64,000 bases of DNA from Larkinella insperata (GTDB lineage: Bacteria > Bacteroidota > Bacteroidia > Cytophagales > Spirosomataceae): the NCBI RefSeq assembly GCF_026248825.1, contig NZ_CP110973.1:992001-1056000 (forward strand), written 5' to 3'. A program made the translations under genes and the position numbers. Below are positions 1 through 8,969 of this stretch, piece by piece. Within the stretch, counting starts at the first letter, position 1. The number at the start of each line of letters is the position of its first letter. The notes below the pieces were generated by a model. The model ran no database searches. It was not told the DNA's origin and saw only the letters and a program-made list of their open reading frames with translations.

Positions 1-16
1 AAAAAGCAGCGCAATA

Positions 17-946
17 TCAATATCCTTTCGACAGCTCGACCTGGTTTTCCAGCGGCTCCCCGTTCCGGAACCGTTTCAAATTTTGCAGAAACAGGTCCAT
101 TTTGCCCTGATCTTCGGTGGCCTGTCCCCCGCCCGTGTGCTGGGTCAGAATTACGTTGGTCATTTCCCACAGCGGGTTATCAATCGGCAGCGGTTCGACT
201 TCCGTCACGTCCAGCACCGCCCCGGCCAGGTGCCCCCGTTGCAGGGCGTCGATCAGGGCTTTCTCGTCGGTCGTGCTGCCCCGGCCAATGTTGGCGTAGA
301 GGCTGCCGGGCTTCATGGCATTGATAAGTTCCGCCGTAAAAAAGCCTCTGGCCGTGCCGGGTAAGCAATTGACGACCAGATCGGTTTCGGGCAGGGCGGC
401 TTTCAGTTCTTCGGGCGTGTGCAGTTCGGCGTCTGGGTTGGTACGCGCCAGCATTTTTACCTCGCATTGAAACCCCGTCAGCATTTGCCGCACGGCCTGG
501 CCGATGGTACCCGCACCCAGGATAATTACTTTCTTGTCTTTAAGCAGATGCAGTTTAAACCGCAGCGGCACCCCCACCCACTTTTTCTGGGTCTGTAAAA
601 CCGCCAGTTCGTGAATATCCCGGTAAAAAGCCATGATGCCGGCCACAATGGTTTCGGCGCACGGCCAGGCGAAATAATCGCCCATGTTGGTGACCGGGGC
701 GTTCAGCTGAACGTTTTTATAAGCGTCGAACCCCGCTGAATCCAACTGCCACCATTTCAGACTATTGCCTCCCGAAAACCAGGCTGCGGGCGGATTACCG
801 AGCACAAAATCGGCGCGCCGGAAAGCCGCGGGCTGCTCTTCTTCGGGAAGGTCTTTCTTGAAAATCACCTCGAGATCCGTCGGCGATTGCTGGCGGAAAT
901 AGGCTTTGTTGGAATCCGACAAGGGGGTGTTTACAAAAACAATCAT
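17..946 (-). CDS. D-2-hydroxyacid dehydrogenase (NAD(P)-dependent)
   Basis: 309 residues, the usual length for the family that interconverts 2-hydroxyacids and 2-oxoacids in the cytoplasm. A Rossmann glycine motif GAGTIGQ lies at about 144-150, the NIGRG segment carrying the catalytic arginine follows, and the DVTEVEPLP...LTQHTGG stretch supplies the catalytic Glu and His. The second beta strand of the nucleotide fold ends in LART rather than an acidic residue, which suggests NADPH (inference). Substrate cannot be read from the sequence; glyoxylate/hydroxypyruvate reductase is the commonest role. A TAnnTTTG box sits 17 bp upstream of the ATG, inside the end of the neighbouring gene, so it is probably transcribed alone. 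Confidence 0.88.
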   Translation of the reverse strand: MIVFVNTPLSDSNKAYFRQQSPTDLEVIFKKDLPEEEQPAAFRRADFVLGNPPAAWFSGGNSLKWWQLDSAGFDAYKNVQLNAPVTNMGDYFAWPCAETIVAGIMAFYRDIHELAVLQTQKKWVGVPLRFKLHLLKDKKVIILGAGTIGQAVRQMLTGFQCEVKMLARTNPDAELHTPEELKAALPETDLVVNCLPGTARGFFTAELINAMKPGSLYANIGRGSTTDEKALIDALQRGHLAGAVLDVTEVEPLPIDNPLWEMTNVILTQHTGGGQATEDQGKMDLFLQNLKRFRNGEPLENQVELSKGY

Positions 947-963
947 GCTGCAGGGTTTTGCGG

Positions 964-971
964 CAAAAGTA
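964..971 (-). promoter_or_regulatory. Bacteroidota promoter -7 box for the hydroxyacid dehydrogenase
   Basis: TACTTTTG on the minus strand matches the TAnnTTTG consensus exactly and ends 17 bp before the start codon. No TTTG -33 box is seen at the expected 19-21 bp distance, so support is the -7 box alone. Confidence 0.4.
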
Positions 972-986
972 ATGAATCACCCGTTT

Positions 987-3248
987 TTATTTCGACAATA
1001 TTACCTTCTGGTGCCGAACAGGTTGCCCGTCGCGCAGCAAACGCACCAGGTAAACGCCTTTCGGCAGAGTCCCCAGATCAATCGTTGCTTCGCTTTGCGC
1101 CTGCACCGCCTGCCGGGCCGTAACGGGTTGGCCGAGCAGGTTCAGGACCTGAACAACACCGTTGTGGGGCGATTTTACCCGCAAAAACCGGCTGGTCGGG
1201 CTCGGAAATACCCACGGCATTCTCATTTCTTCTTCATGGCCCGTAATAACCACTTTCTCTGACGTATTTTCCAAATAACGAATCCCGCCGTTGGTGGTGC
1301 CCGCCAGTACATCGGCCAGCCCGTCACCGTCCAGATCAGCGGCCGTGAGCGCCAGATTGCCGCCGGGGGTGGCCTTGTCCACCGCTTTCGTTAAATCGTT
1401 AATGACCAGTGTCGAGTCAAGCAACTGCATCTTGTCGGTGGGCTGGGCAGGCAGTTCATAGAGCCTTAAAGCGCCATCGCGGGTGCCCGTCAGCAGTTCC
1501 GGCCGCTGGTCACCGTTCAGGTCGACAATCAGAATGGAAGGGCTGTTGGCGCCGGTTGCGACGTTCATTTGCCCGTAATTCTGCTGCTGCAATTCGTATC
1601 GGGGCGCGGTGGCCGTGCCGGTATTGCGGTGGTACTCAATGGAACCGTTCTGTTTCCCGATGAGCAAATCGGTTTTTCCGTCACGGTCCACGTCAAACCA
1701 GGTCGGCATGTCGATAACGCCCAGGCGGTCGGGCGACGGAATTTGCTGCGCTCTGGCCGCATCGAGCTGGAAGGCCGCCCCCCGGGTTGCCTGGTTCAGG
1801 ATGTAGCGGATCTCCGGCGCGCGGTTGATTGAATTGCCCGTAAAAACCAGATCGGGGCTGTTGTTGCCATCAATATCCGCAATGGCGAGCTTCAACTCCG
1901 TCAATTGAAACCGTTCCGACAGTTTCAAATAATCCGTGGTTCGCAGTTCAAATACCGGTTTGCTGGCGGTTCCGGTGTTTTCAAACTGCGCAATGCTGGC
2001 CCGGTAGCCCGTTGCGCCCCGCACTCCCGCGTTGCCCACTAGCAGATCCATATCGCCATCGCCGTCGAGATCCACCAGGACCGGTGTGGCTCCTTCGCCG
2101 AAATCGATCATGTCTTCCTGCAAAAAGCGTTTGGTGGCATACTGGAAATTTGGCCGCTGGTTGGTTCCGGTGTTGCGGTAAAACCAGTTGGACGCCCGAA
2201 AGTCGATCAGGCTGCTGTAGGTGTTCGACGAAGCCACCAAGTCCTTAATGCCATCGAAATCAAGGTCTTCGAAATACAGGGCGGGGTAAATATCAAACGA
2301 GATCGGGTTGATCAGCGGAAAGCTGTTGGATGCACTCGTAAACGCGGCCGCGGCCCCGTTACCGCCGACGTTGGTCAGCAGCGAAACGTGGGGACAGGTG
2401 ACGTGGGCTGTCAGCAGGTCTTTTTTTCCATCGCCGTCCACGTCGATCAGCAGCATGGAATTGCCGTTGTGCATCTCCCGCGCACTCGAATGCCCGCCCT
2501 CCGCCGGCGTTCCGTTGCCGACGTACACGCAGTCGAGGCCAAACGCAAACTCACCGCAGTCGTCGTCGCTTTTGAAACCGCCCCAGCAAAAACCGATGCG
2601 CTTGAAGTCCAGGCCGTTCGGATCGTTTTTCCGCTCGACGCTCATGTTCTGGTACAGGTTCGCCGTTCCACCGTTGATGTCGTAGGTCAGAATATCAACA
2701 TCCCCGTCGCCGTCCGCGTCCAGAATAGCCGGGATGTCCACCGAGTTGATGTACAGGTTCAATGTTCCCGAAAGCCCCTCGTGATAAACCGGTTCGGCAA
2801 TGGTTTCCCAGGACAAACGGCCGTTCGAACCGGTATTTTTCAGGATCCGCAGCCCCCCGTTGGCGTGGGTAAACAAGTCTTTCTTACCGTCGTGGTCGTA
2901 ATCCACCAGCAACATCCAGGTGCTGTAGGTAATCGTCGGAAACTGCTCTTCGTACTGGGGCGCATACTGCCAGCCGTACGTTCCGGCCGGCTGTTTGGCC
3001 GCCAGAAACGTCATGATCCGGTTGGTCTGCCGGTCGTAGACGACCAGGTCCGGTATAGTGTCCGTATCCAGGTGAATGGTTGAGTATTGGGCTCCGTTGA
3101 GACCGCCCGCCCACGGGTTGCGCAGGGTACGGCCCGCGATATTGACGGTAGCCTGGGAGTCGTACCGAAACGAGAAGGAACCGTTCGCGGTTTGAGCCTG
3201 CGCCCGTTGAAGAATCAGGAAACAAAGTATGGTAAACAGCTTTTTCAT
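987..3248 (-). CDS. Secreted FG-GAP/VCBS repeat protein with T9SS type A sorting tail
   Basis: 753 residues. A signal peptide (about 1-18, cleavage after AQA) is followed by a chain of FG-GAP/VCBS repeats: at least seven calcium-binding-like motifs of the form D-x-D-x-D-G can be read (for example DADGDGDVD, DVDGDGKKD, DLDGDGDMD, DVDRDGKTD, DLDGDGLAD), predicting a beta-propeller. The last 75 or so residues (FPSPTSRFLRV to the closing VILSK) form a type A C-terminal sorting domain, so the protein is expected to be exported by the type IX system and anchored on or released from the surface. No catalytic domain is seen; a binding or adhesion role is inferred. It is divergent from murF. Confidence 0.85.
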   Translation of the reverse strand: MKKLFTILCFLILQRAQAQTANGSFSFRYDSQATVNIAGRTLRNPWAGGLNGAQYSTIHLDTDTIPDLVVYDRQTNRIMTFLAAKQPAGTYGWQYAPQYEEQFPTITYSTWMLLVDYDHDGKKDLFTHANGGLRILKNTGSNGRLSWETIAEPVYHEGLSGTLNLYINSVDIPAILDADGDGDVDILTYDINGGTANLYQNMSVERKNDPNGLDFKRIGFCWGGFKSDDDCGEFAFGLDCVYVGNGTPAEGGHSSAREMHNGNSMLLIDVDGDGKKDLLTAHVTCPHVSLLTNVGGNGAAAAFTSASNSFPLINPISFDIYPALYFEDLDFDGIKDLVASSNTYSSLIDFRASNWFYRNTGTNQRPNFQYATKRFLQEDMIDFGEGATPVLVDLDGDGDMDLLVGNAGVRGATGYRASIAQFENTGTASKPVFELRTTDYLKLSERFQLTELKLAIADIDGNNSPDLVFTGNSINRAPEIRYILNQATRGAAFQLDAARAQQIPSPDRLGVIDMPTWFDVDRDGKTDLLIGKQNGSIEYHRNTGTATAPRYELQQQNYGQMNVATGANSPSILIVDLNGDQRPELLTGTRDGALRLYELPAQPTDKMQLLDSTLVINDLTKAVDKATPGGNLALTAADLDGDGLADVLAGTTNGGIRYLENTSEKVVITGHEEEMRMPWVFPSPTSRFLRVKSPHNGVVQVLNLLGQPVTARQAVQAQSEATIDLGTLPKGVYLVRLLRDGQPVRHQKVILSK

Positions 3249-3354
3249 GTAACTTTGGCCAATTAACTGCCCGCATCAGGCCGCCTGGGCCCGTTGTCGT
3301 CCGGTTAATGGATAACGAACAGATTCACAACGTTGGTTTACTCGCTGCCGGAAA

Positions 3355-4641
3355 ATGGTTATTTCCATTCCTGATTTGTACGATCGTTACCGCGAATGCG
3401 CGGGCGTTTCGACCGATACCCGTAAAATTACAGAAGGCTGTCTGTATGTCGCGCTCAAGGGCGACAAGTTTGACGGAAATTTATTTGCCAATGACGCGCT
3501 CGAAAAAGGCGCCCGTTACGCCGTCGTCGACAATCCCGATGTAGCCACCGACAGCCGGTATTTGCTGGTCGATGATGGGCTGACGGCCCTGCAGGAACTG
3601 GCCCGCCACCACCGCAACACGCTGACCATTCCCGTGATCGGACTGACGGGTTCAAATGGCAAAACCACAACCAAAGAACTGATTCTGAACGTACTATCCA
3701 GAAAATACGTCACTTATGCAACGCAGGGAAACCTCAACAACCACATCGGTGTTCCGCTGACGCTGCTGGCCCTTGACGATCATTACGAAATGGCGGTGGT
3801 GGAAATGGGCGCCAATCATCAGGGCGAAATCCGGCTGCTGAGTTCGATTGCCCAACCCACCCACGGTTTAATTACCAACGTTGGCAAGGCCCACCTGGAA
3901 GGCTTCGGCGGCATCGAGGGCGTGCGAAAAGGCAAAGGCGAACTCTTTGATTTTCTGGCCGAAACGGGCGGTACGGTTTTCGTCAATGCCCAGAGCGAGG
4001 TGCTGGTGGCGATGCAGAAAGAACGGCTTTTCCGCGAAGCGATTTTTTACCAACTGCGCGACCAGTACGAAATTCTTGCCGACAACCCGGTTGTGGTTTT
4101 CAAGGATGAAGCTGGGCGGGTTGTGACCACGCATTTGACTGGTCGCTATAATTTTGACAACATCGCGGCAGCCCTCAGCATCGGTAAGTTTTTCGGCGTT
4201 CCGGCGGAGGATGCCAACGATGCCGTGGCTGCTTACAACCCAACCAACAACCGTTCGCAGGTGATCCGGAAAGGGAGCAACACGCTGCTAATGGATGCCT
4301 ACAACGCCAACCCAAGTTCGATGGCCGCGGCCCTCCAGAATTTTATCAAGCTGGACGCCCCAAAAAAGGTGGTGATTCTGGGCGATATGTACGAGCTGGG
4401 CGAAGAAAGTCCGGCCGAACACGCGGCTTTGGGTGAACTGATCGCGCAGGGGCAGTTTGATACGGTTATTCTGGCCGGGCAGGATATGCGTTACGCGCTG
4501 GCGTCGTTGCCCAAAGCGTATTATTTCCCCGACAAATTTTCGTTGCACAACTGGATCATGGACAACCCGTTTGAAAACACGGCGATCCTGATCAAAGGCT
4601 CACGCGGTATGGGCCTTGAATCGGTTGTGCAGTTTTTGTAA
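3355..4641 (+). CDS. murF: UDP-N-acetylmuramoyl-tripeptide--D-alanyl-D-alanine ligase
   Basis: 428 residues. MurF adds D-Ala-D-Ala to UDP-MurNAc-tripeptide using ATP, the last cytoplasmic step of the peptidoglycan precursor. The three Mur ligase domains are present in order: an N-terminal domain with the STDTRKI motif (about 19-25), the ATP-binding GSNGKTTTKE loop (99-108), EMGANHQGEI in the central domain, and DAYNANPSS plus LGDMYELG in the C-terminal part. The ATG at 3355 gives a normal N-terminus. An exact TAnnTTTG box lies upstream at 3250-3257 without a clear -33 box. The other mur genes are not in the window, so it sits outside the division/cell-wall cluster. Confidence 0.96.
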   Translation: MVISIPDLYDRYRECAGVSTDTRKITEGCLYVALKGDKFDGNLFANDALEKGARYAVVDNPDVATDSRYLLVDDGLTALQELARHHRNTLTIPVIGLTGSNGKTTTKELILNVLSRKYVTYATQGNLNNHIGVPLTLLALDDHYEMAVVEMGANHQGEIRLLSSIAQPTHGLITNVGKAHLEGFGGIEGVRKGKGELFDFLAETGGTVFVNAQSEVLVAMQKERLFREAIFYQLRDQYEILADNPVVVFKDEAGRVVTTHLTGRYNFDNIAAALSIGKFFGVPAEDANDAVAAYNPTNNRSQVIRKGSNTLLMDAYNANPSSMAAALQNFIKLDAPKKVVILGDMYELGEESPAEHAALGELIAQGQFDTVILAGQDMRYALASLPKAYYFPDKFSLHNWIMDNPFENTAILIKGSRGMGLESVVQFL

Positions 4642-4711
4642 TCATCCACGCAAGGTTTTAACCGCTGTGACCGACAACAAACCCGATTTCGCCCGATACC
4701 TTACGATTTCC

Positions 4712-5368
4712 ATGAGAAAAATTTCGTTCTACTTCCTGCTGGCCTTTGCCATTCAATCCATTGCCCTGGCGCAACAACCCGTTCCGTTTGAAAATGAGAT
4801 CAAAGCGTTTGAGGAGCAGGACAAAAAGGCTGCTCCCCCGAAGGATGCCATTCTGTTTACGGGCAGCTCGTCCATCCGGCTCTGGGAAAGCCTCAAGACG
4901 GATTTTCCGGACAAGGTGGTGCTAAACCGGGGCTTTGGCGGCTCCACGCTGCCCGATGTAGTTCATTTTGCCGACCGCGCCATCATTCCCTATAAACCCA
5001 AACAAATCGTTATTTACGTGGGTGAAAACGACGTGGCCAGCGGAACCGTAACGGCCCAGGAAGTGCGCGACCGTTTTGTCACGCTGTTTACCAAAATCCG
5101 GAAGTCGTTGCCTAAAACGCCGATTGTCTTTATTTCGATGAAGCCCAGCCCGTCGCGCCGGAAGTACCTGCCGATTACCCAGGAGGCTAACAAACTGATC
5201 AAAGACTACCTGGCGAAGCAGTCGCGGACGGACTATCTGGACGTTTACACTCCCATGCTCGACGCCAACGGGCGGATTCGGGGTGAACTGTTTCGGGCCG
5301 ATAGCTTACATATGACCCCGAAAGGGTACGAAGTCTGGACCGAAAAGCTTAAACCGCTGTTAAAATAA
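4712..5368 (+). CDS. Secreted SGNH/GDSL hydrolase
   Basis: 218 residues from the ATG at 4712, chosen over an earlier in-frame start because it opens directly with a signal peptide (MRKISFYFLL..., cleavage near ALA-QQ). The SGNH blocks are in the standard order: block I as GSSSI (51-55, Ser53 the likely nucleophile), block II with LNRGFGGS, block III with GEND (104-107), and block V DSLHMTPKGY near the C-terminus. It is probably a periplasmic or surface lipase/acylhydrolase acting on an unknown ester. It lies 70 bp after murF and 30 bp before rfaE1, so co-transcription is possible. It is a useful comparison for the permuted SGNH gene at 57888-58607. Confidence 0.85.
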   Translation: MRKISFYFLLAFAIQSIALAQQPVPFENEIKAFEEQDKKAAPPKDAILFTGSSSIRLWESLKTDFPDKVVLNRGFGGSTLPDVVHFADRAIIPYKPKQIVIYVGENDVASGTVTAQEVRDRFVTLFTKIRKSLPKTPIVFISMKPSPSRRKYLPITQEANKLIKDYLAKQSRTDYLDVYTPMLDANGRIRGELFRADSLHMTPKGYEVWTEKLKPLLK

Positions 5369-5398
5369 ACGGTATTTACTGACAACCATTTTTCCCAT

Positions 5399-6403
5399 AT
5401 GACCCAAACGGTCAAGACCACATCGATCCAAGAAATTTTCGAAGCGTTTAATTCGCTCCGCGTGCTGATCGTTGGCGACGTTATGCTCGATTCCTACGTA
5501 TGGGGCCGGGTCGAGCGGATTTCGCCGGAAGCGCCGGTGCCCGTCGTTACCGTCCAACGGCGGGAAGTTCGGCTGGGGGGAGCCGGTAACGTCATCCTGA
5601 ACGTTCAGGCACTGGGTGCCGAACCCATTATCTGCTCGGTAATCGGTACCGACGAACCCGGCGACCGGCTGGTTGGCCAGCTGGAAGAGCGGGGCCTTAC
5701 CTGCGACGGGTTAATTCGGAGCGGTGCGCGCATCACCACTATCAAAGAACGGATCATGGCCGGTTCGCAGCAGGTGGTGCGGGTGGATACCGAAACCGAT
5801 AAAACCATTACTGATCAGGAACGCAAACTGCTCATTGATAAAGTAAAAGAACTGATTCCGACGTGTCAGGTGGTTATTTTCCAAGATTACGACAAAGGGG
5901 TTCTGAGCCCGGAAGCCATTGCCGACATCACGGCTTTTGCCAACGAGCAGGGCGTCCCCACGGTAGTTGATCCGAAAAAGCGCAATTTTCTGGCCTACCA
6001 CCACACGACGCTTTTCAAACCCAATCTGAAGGAACTGAAAGAAGGGCTGAAGATTGATTTCGATGTCAGCCAGGCGGGTGCCCTGCAGGACGCTATCGAC
6101 CAGCTAAAATCCCGGCTGAGCATTCAGGGGGCCTTGATTACCCTTTCCGAACGGGGCGTTTTCATTGACTTTCGGGGCGAAACACACCGTTGCCCGGCGC
6201 ACGTTCGCCAGATTTCGGACGTATCCGGTGCGGGCGATACCGTCATCAGCGTGGCGGCCTGTTGCGTAGCCCTCGGTTTGCCACCCCGCTTCATCGCCGG
6301 TTTGTCGAACCTCGCGGGTGGACTGGTCTGCGAATCGCTCGGGGTGGTTCCTATTGATAAACAGCGGCTGCACGAGGAAGCCGTTGAGAAAAACTTGCTG
6401 TAA
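5399..6403 (+). CDS. rfaE1: D-glycero-beta-D-manno-heptose-7-phosphate kinase (RfaE1/HldE domain I)
   Basis: 334 residues of PfkB/ribokinase fold. It phosphorylates heptose 7-phosphate at C1 in ADP-heptose synthesis for lipopolysaccharide. Visible are the N-terminal LIVGDVMLDSYVWG and RLGGAGNV substrate segments, DYDKGVLS, FKPNLKEL, and the second PfkB signature GAGD (277-280, Asp280 the catalytic base). The cytidylyltransferase half found in fused HldE proteins is absent, so that activity (rfaE2) must be coded elsewhere. It shares its direction with murF and the SGNH hydrolase, giving a small cell-envelope group. Confidence 0.9.
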   Translation: MTQTVKTTSIQEIFEAFNSLRVLIVGDVMLDSYVWGRVERISPEAPVPVVTVQRREVRLGGAGNVILNVQALGAEPIICSVIGTDEPGDRLVGQLEERGLTCDGLIRSGARITTIKERIMAGSQQVVRVDTETDKTITDQERKLLIDKVKELIPTCQVVIFQDYDKGVLSPEAIADITAFANEQGVPTVVDPKKRNFLAYHHTTLFKPNLKELKEGLKIDFDVSQAGALQDAIDQLKSRLSIQGALITLSERGVFIDFRGETHRCPAHVRQISDVSGAGDTVISVAACCVALGLPPRFIAGLSNLAGGLVCESLGVVPIDKQRLHEEAVEKNLL

Positions 6404-6407
6404 AAGA

Positions 6408-6848
6408 ATGGACGTACAACGAGACCGCTACACCATCTCAACTGATCCGGCACGACTCCAGTTCGATGTTATTCACGACTTTCTAACGAACCAATCTTAC
6501 TGGGCAACCGGCATCAGCCGGGAAACCCTGCAAAAACAGATTGATCATTCCACGCTGAATTTCGGTCTCTACGATGAGGACCAACAGATTGGCTACGCGC
6601 AGGTGCTCACCAACTACACTTCGTTTGCTTACCTAGGCAACGTGTTCGTGCTGGAAGCGTACCGCGGCCAGGGACTCTCGAAGTGGCTCATGGCAACCAT
6701 CATGAGCCACCCCGAGCTTCAGGTGATCCGGCGCTGGCTGCTGGCCACCCGCGATGCCCACGGCCTTTACCGGCAATTCGGTTTCACGGAACTTACTAAA
6801 CCGGAAACCATTATGGAAAAATTCGACGACAGTGCCATTCGGCAGTAA
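6408..6848 (+). CDS. GNAT family N-acetyltransferase
   Basis: 146 residues from the ATG at 6408, four bases after the rfaE1 stop, which suggests translational coupling. The acetyl-CoA binding motif A appears as VLEAYRGQGLSKWLM (R-G-x-G-L-S), preceded by the YAQVLTNYTSFAYLGNVFV beta strands and followed by the GLYRQFGF segment typical of the small YafP/ElaA-like GNAT proteins. Acceptor substrate is unknown; linkage to a heptose kinase does not by itself imply a role in lipopolysaccharide. Confidence 0.82.
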   Translation: MDVQRDRYTISTDPARLQFDVIHDFLTNQSYWATGISRETLQKQIDHSTLNFGLYDEDQQIGYAQVLTNYTSFAYLGNVFVLEAYRGQGLSKWLMATIMSHPELQVIRRWLLATRDAHGLYRQFGFTELTKPETIMEKFDDSAIRQ

Positions 6849-6869
6849 GATTCCCGCCGTTCATGTCGT

Positions 6870-7343
6870 CTAGGCGTTGCCTTCTTCCTTGAGTTTTTCC
6901 TTTGTTTCTTTGATCGCTTCCTCAATGGAGTGCGACTTGCGCAGGTCGCTGGCCCGTTTGGTTACCTCAGCCATCGTGCAATAGTGCTGGTAGAGAATCG
7001 CAAGCTCTTCTTCGCTCAGATCTTCGCTGTCGATCAGGCGGTTGCTAGCTCCTTTGGTGGCCGCAATCAGTTCGTTCAGCTTTAACTGCACCGACAGGGA
7101 CTCCTTGTTCTGCGCTTTCTGAATAACAAAAACCATCAGAAACGTAACGATGGTGGTACCCGTGTTGATGACCAACTGCCAGTCTTCGGAAAAGCCGAAG
7201 AACGGGCCGCACAATGCCCATAAGAGAACCGCGCTCAGGGCGCTCACAAACGCCAGCGAAGATCCGGTGGCTTTCGCAACTCCGGTCGAGAAACGCTCAA
7301 AAAAGCCTTTGCCATTCGAGCCTTTTGAACTATACTGCTTCAT
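6870..7343 (-). CDS. Low-affinity iron permease family protein
   Basis: 157 residues. Two membrane segments (about 28-49 and 57-78) surround the family signature NTGTTIVTFLMVF followed by VIQKAQNKES, characteristic of bacterial homologues of the low-affinity iron permease family (Fet4-related). The C-terminal half is a charged, helical cytoplasmic tail (SEDLSEEELAILYQHY and IKETKEKLKEEG). Transport of iron is a family label and not proven for the short bacterial forms. The gene stands alone between a plus-strand acetyltransferase and a 130-bp gap. Confidence 0.8.
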   Translation of the reverse strand: MKQYSSKGSNGKGFFERFSTGVAKATGSSLAFVSALSAVLLWALCGPFFGFSEDWQLVINTGTTIVTFLMVFVIQKAQNKESLSVQLKLNELIAATKGASNRLIDSEDLSEEELAILYQHYCTMAEVTKRASDLRKSHSIEEAIKETKEKLKEEGNA

Positions 7344-7476
7344 ACACGGTAAGGTTAAACAGGTTGAAAAGCGTCGGGGGCCACCGGAATGGTCTCCAAA
7401 CGTGCACGTGATTCAAACTTCTGTTGATATACCTTAACCGTGTGTATTTTGTTTAAAAGACAAGAGTAACCCCCTG

Positions 7477-7713
7477 TTACAGAGCCTTTTTGCGCGTTTC
7501 TTTGATGTAATCGTCCGTATAGGCCTTACCCCGGTTGTTGTGGTGCCGCCAAACCACTTTGTAGTTGGCAATCACCGCGACGGGCTGAATTTCTTTGGCC
7601 TCCAGCCCCTGTTCCAGAAACTGAATGGCTTCTTCCGGCGTGTCAAAATAACTGATTTCTGCTTCGGCGTGCCGGTTGTATATCGCTTCCACTTTTTTTG
7701 CCGTCCCGCTCAT
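7477..7713 (-). CDS. Small hypothetical protein coupled to hemE
   Basis: 78 residues, not recognised. The ATG overlaps the hemE stop codon as ATGA (7710-7713), a strong sign of translational coupling and the main reason to accept this short gene. The sequence is acidic at first (EAEISYFDTPEEAIQFLEQGLEAKE) then basic (VVWRHHNNRGKAYTDDYIKETRKK), with a predicted alpha/beta content and no signal peptide or membrane segment. A role near haem synthesis is only suggested by position. Confidence 0.6.
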   Translation of the reverse strand: MSGTAKKVEAIYNRHAEAEISYFDTPEEAIQFLEQGLEAKEIQPVAVIANYKVVWRHHNNRGKAYTDDYIKETRKKAL

Positions 7714-8744
7714 ACCGTGTATTCTTTAACGGTTTGAATAAAGTACTTTACCTTTTCCGGGTCCGTATCGGGATACACCCCGTGGCCCAGATTAGCAATA
7801 TACCGCTGTGTTCCGAAGGCTTGCAGCATCTTCTTCACTTCGGCTTTGATCTGATCGTAATCGGCGTAGAGCACACACGGGTCCAGGTTGCCCTGCAACG
7901 TCTTGCCCGGGATTAACTGCCGCGATTCGGCCGCGTCCATGTTCCAGTCCAGCCCCACCACCGAGCAGTTTAACTGACCAATTTCCTGACGGGCAAAAAA
8001 AGCACCCTTGGCAAAAACCGTAATTGGTACGCCCGTGGCTTCCGCAACGGCGTCGCAAATCTGCCGGATGTACGGCAACGAAAACGTACGGTATTGATCG
8101 GGCGACAGGATACCGGCCCAGGAATCAAAAATCTGCACCAGATCGGCTCCCGCGCGGACCTGCGCTTTCAGGTATTCAATGGTGCTATCGGTAATCTTCT
8201 GAAGCAGCGCGTGCGAAAACGCCGGATCAGCGTACAGCAGTTTTTTGGCAACAGAAAACGTTTTGGAGCCCCGGCCTTCGGTCATGTAACAGAAAATCGT
8301 GAACGGCGCTCCGGCAAAACCGATCAGCGGCACCCGGCCGTTCAGCTCTTTTTTCACGATCCGGATGGCTTCCAGAACATACGCCAGATCGCTTTCGGCG
8401 TCGGCAACTTTGATGCGCTCCAGTTGCTGCTGCGTCCGTACGGTTTGCGGAAAAACCGGCCCCCGCTGCTCCACCATTTCGTAGGGTAGCCCCATCGCTT
8501 CCGGCACCACGAGAATGTCTGAAAAAATAATGGCGGCATCAACGCCCAGAATATCAACCGGTTGAATGGTCACCTCGGCTGCCAGCTCCGGTGTGGTCGC
8601 CAGTTTGATAAAGCTACCGGCTTGTTCACGCACAGCCCGGTATTCAGCCAGAATCCGGCCCGCTTGCCGCATCAACCAGATGGGAACGCGTTCTACGTTT
8701 TCGCCACGGGCTGCCCGCAGCAACAAGTCATTTTGTAAAGTCAT
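7710..8744 (-). CDS. hemE: Uroporphyrinogen decarboxylase
   Basis: 344 residues, full family length. It removes four carboxyl groups from uroporphyrinogen III to give coproporphyrinogen III in cytoplasmic haem synthesis. The N-terminal signature VPIWLMRQAGR (about 20-30) with its two arginines is intact, as are the IFSDILVVPEAMG segment and GFAGAPFTIFCYMTEG. The ATG at 8744 is preceded by a TAnnTTTG box only four bases away. It is co-transcribed with the 78-residue ORF through an ATGA overlap. No other hem genes are close. Confidence 0.96.
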   Translation of the reverse strand: MTLQNDLLLRAARGENVERVPIWLMRQAGRILAEYRAVREQAGSFIKLATTPELAAEVTIQPVDILGVDAAIIFSDILVVPEAMGLPYEMVEQRGPVFPQTVRTQQQLERIKVADAESDLAYVLEAIRIVKKELNGRVPLIGFAGAPFTIFCYMTEGRGSKTFSVAKKLLYADPAFSHALLQKITDSTIEYLKAQVRAGADLVQIFDSWAGILSPDQYRTFSLPYIRQICDAVAEATGVPITVFAKGAFFARQEIGQLNCSVVGLDWNMDAAESRQLIPGKTLQGNLDPCVLYADYDQIKAEVKKMLQAFGTQRYIANLGHGVYPDTDPEKVKYFIQTVKEYTV

Positions 8745-8748
8745 GCTG

Positions 8749-8756
8749 CAAAGATA
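8749..8756 (-). promoter_or_regulatory. TAnnTTTG box immediately upstream of hemE
   Basis: TATCTTTG on the minus strand matches the Bacteroidota -7 consensus. It ends four bases before the hemE ATG, so if it is used the transcript would be leaderless or nearly so. No -33 TTTG is seen at the standard spacing. Confidence 0.35.
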
Positions 8757-8916
8757 ATTCGTCGGAACGGATTACACGGATTCAGGGATTAACTATCTGA
8801 GCGGAGATTGAGGATGAACCCGTAGACGAAAGGCATCAGTCATCTTGCCGCCGGTTTTCCTCCGGCTTGGAGCCGTCGGTCCTGCACGCCAATAGCTATA
8901 TGACTCCAGTTTAGCT

Positions 8917-8944
8917 AATTTACCAAACAAACGTTTGGTAAATT
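8917..8944. promoter_or_regulatory. Perfect 12-4-12 inverted repeat, candidate TetR operator
   Basis: AATTTACCAAAC, a 4-bp AAAC spacer, then GTTTGGTAAATT: a perfect 28-bp palindromic arrangement ending 25 bp before the start codon of the TetR-type regulator at 8970. Size and symmetry fit a TetR dimer site, and the position fits autoregulation. A TTTG at 8934-8937 lies 20 bp before TACTTTTA (8958-8965), so the palindrome would cover the -33 box of the regulator promoter. The binding protein is inferred from proximity. Confidence 0.65.
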
Positions 8945-8969
8945 GATTTGGGCCTGTTACTTTTACGCC

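Noticed and set aside
7343..7446. Imperfect inverted repeat TACACGGTAAGG ... CCTTAACCGTGTGTA flanking the 5' region of the iron permease homologue
   Set aside because: Arms differ by an insertion and are about 90 bases apart; no known riboswitch or Fur-type pattern.
8761..8790. Short repeated CGGATT units upstream of hemE
   Set aside because: Only two exact copies within a few bases, no symmetry or promoter context.
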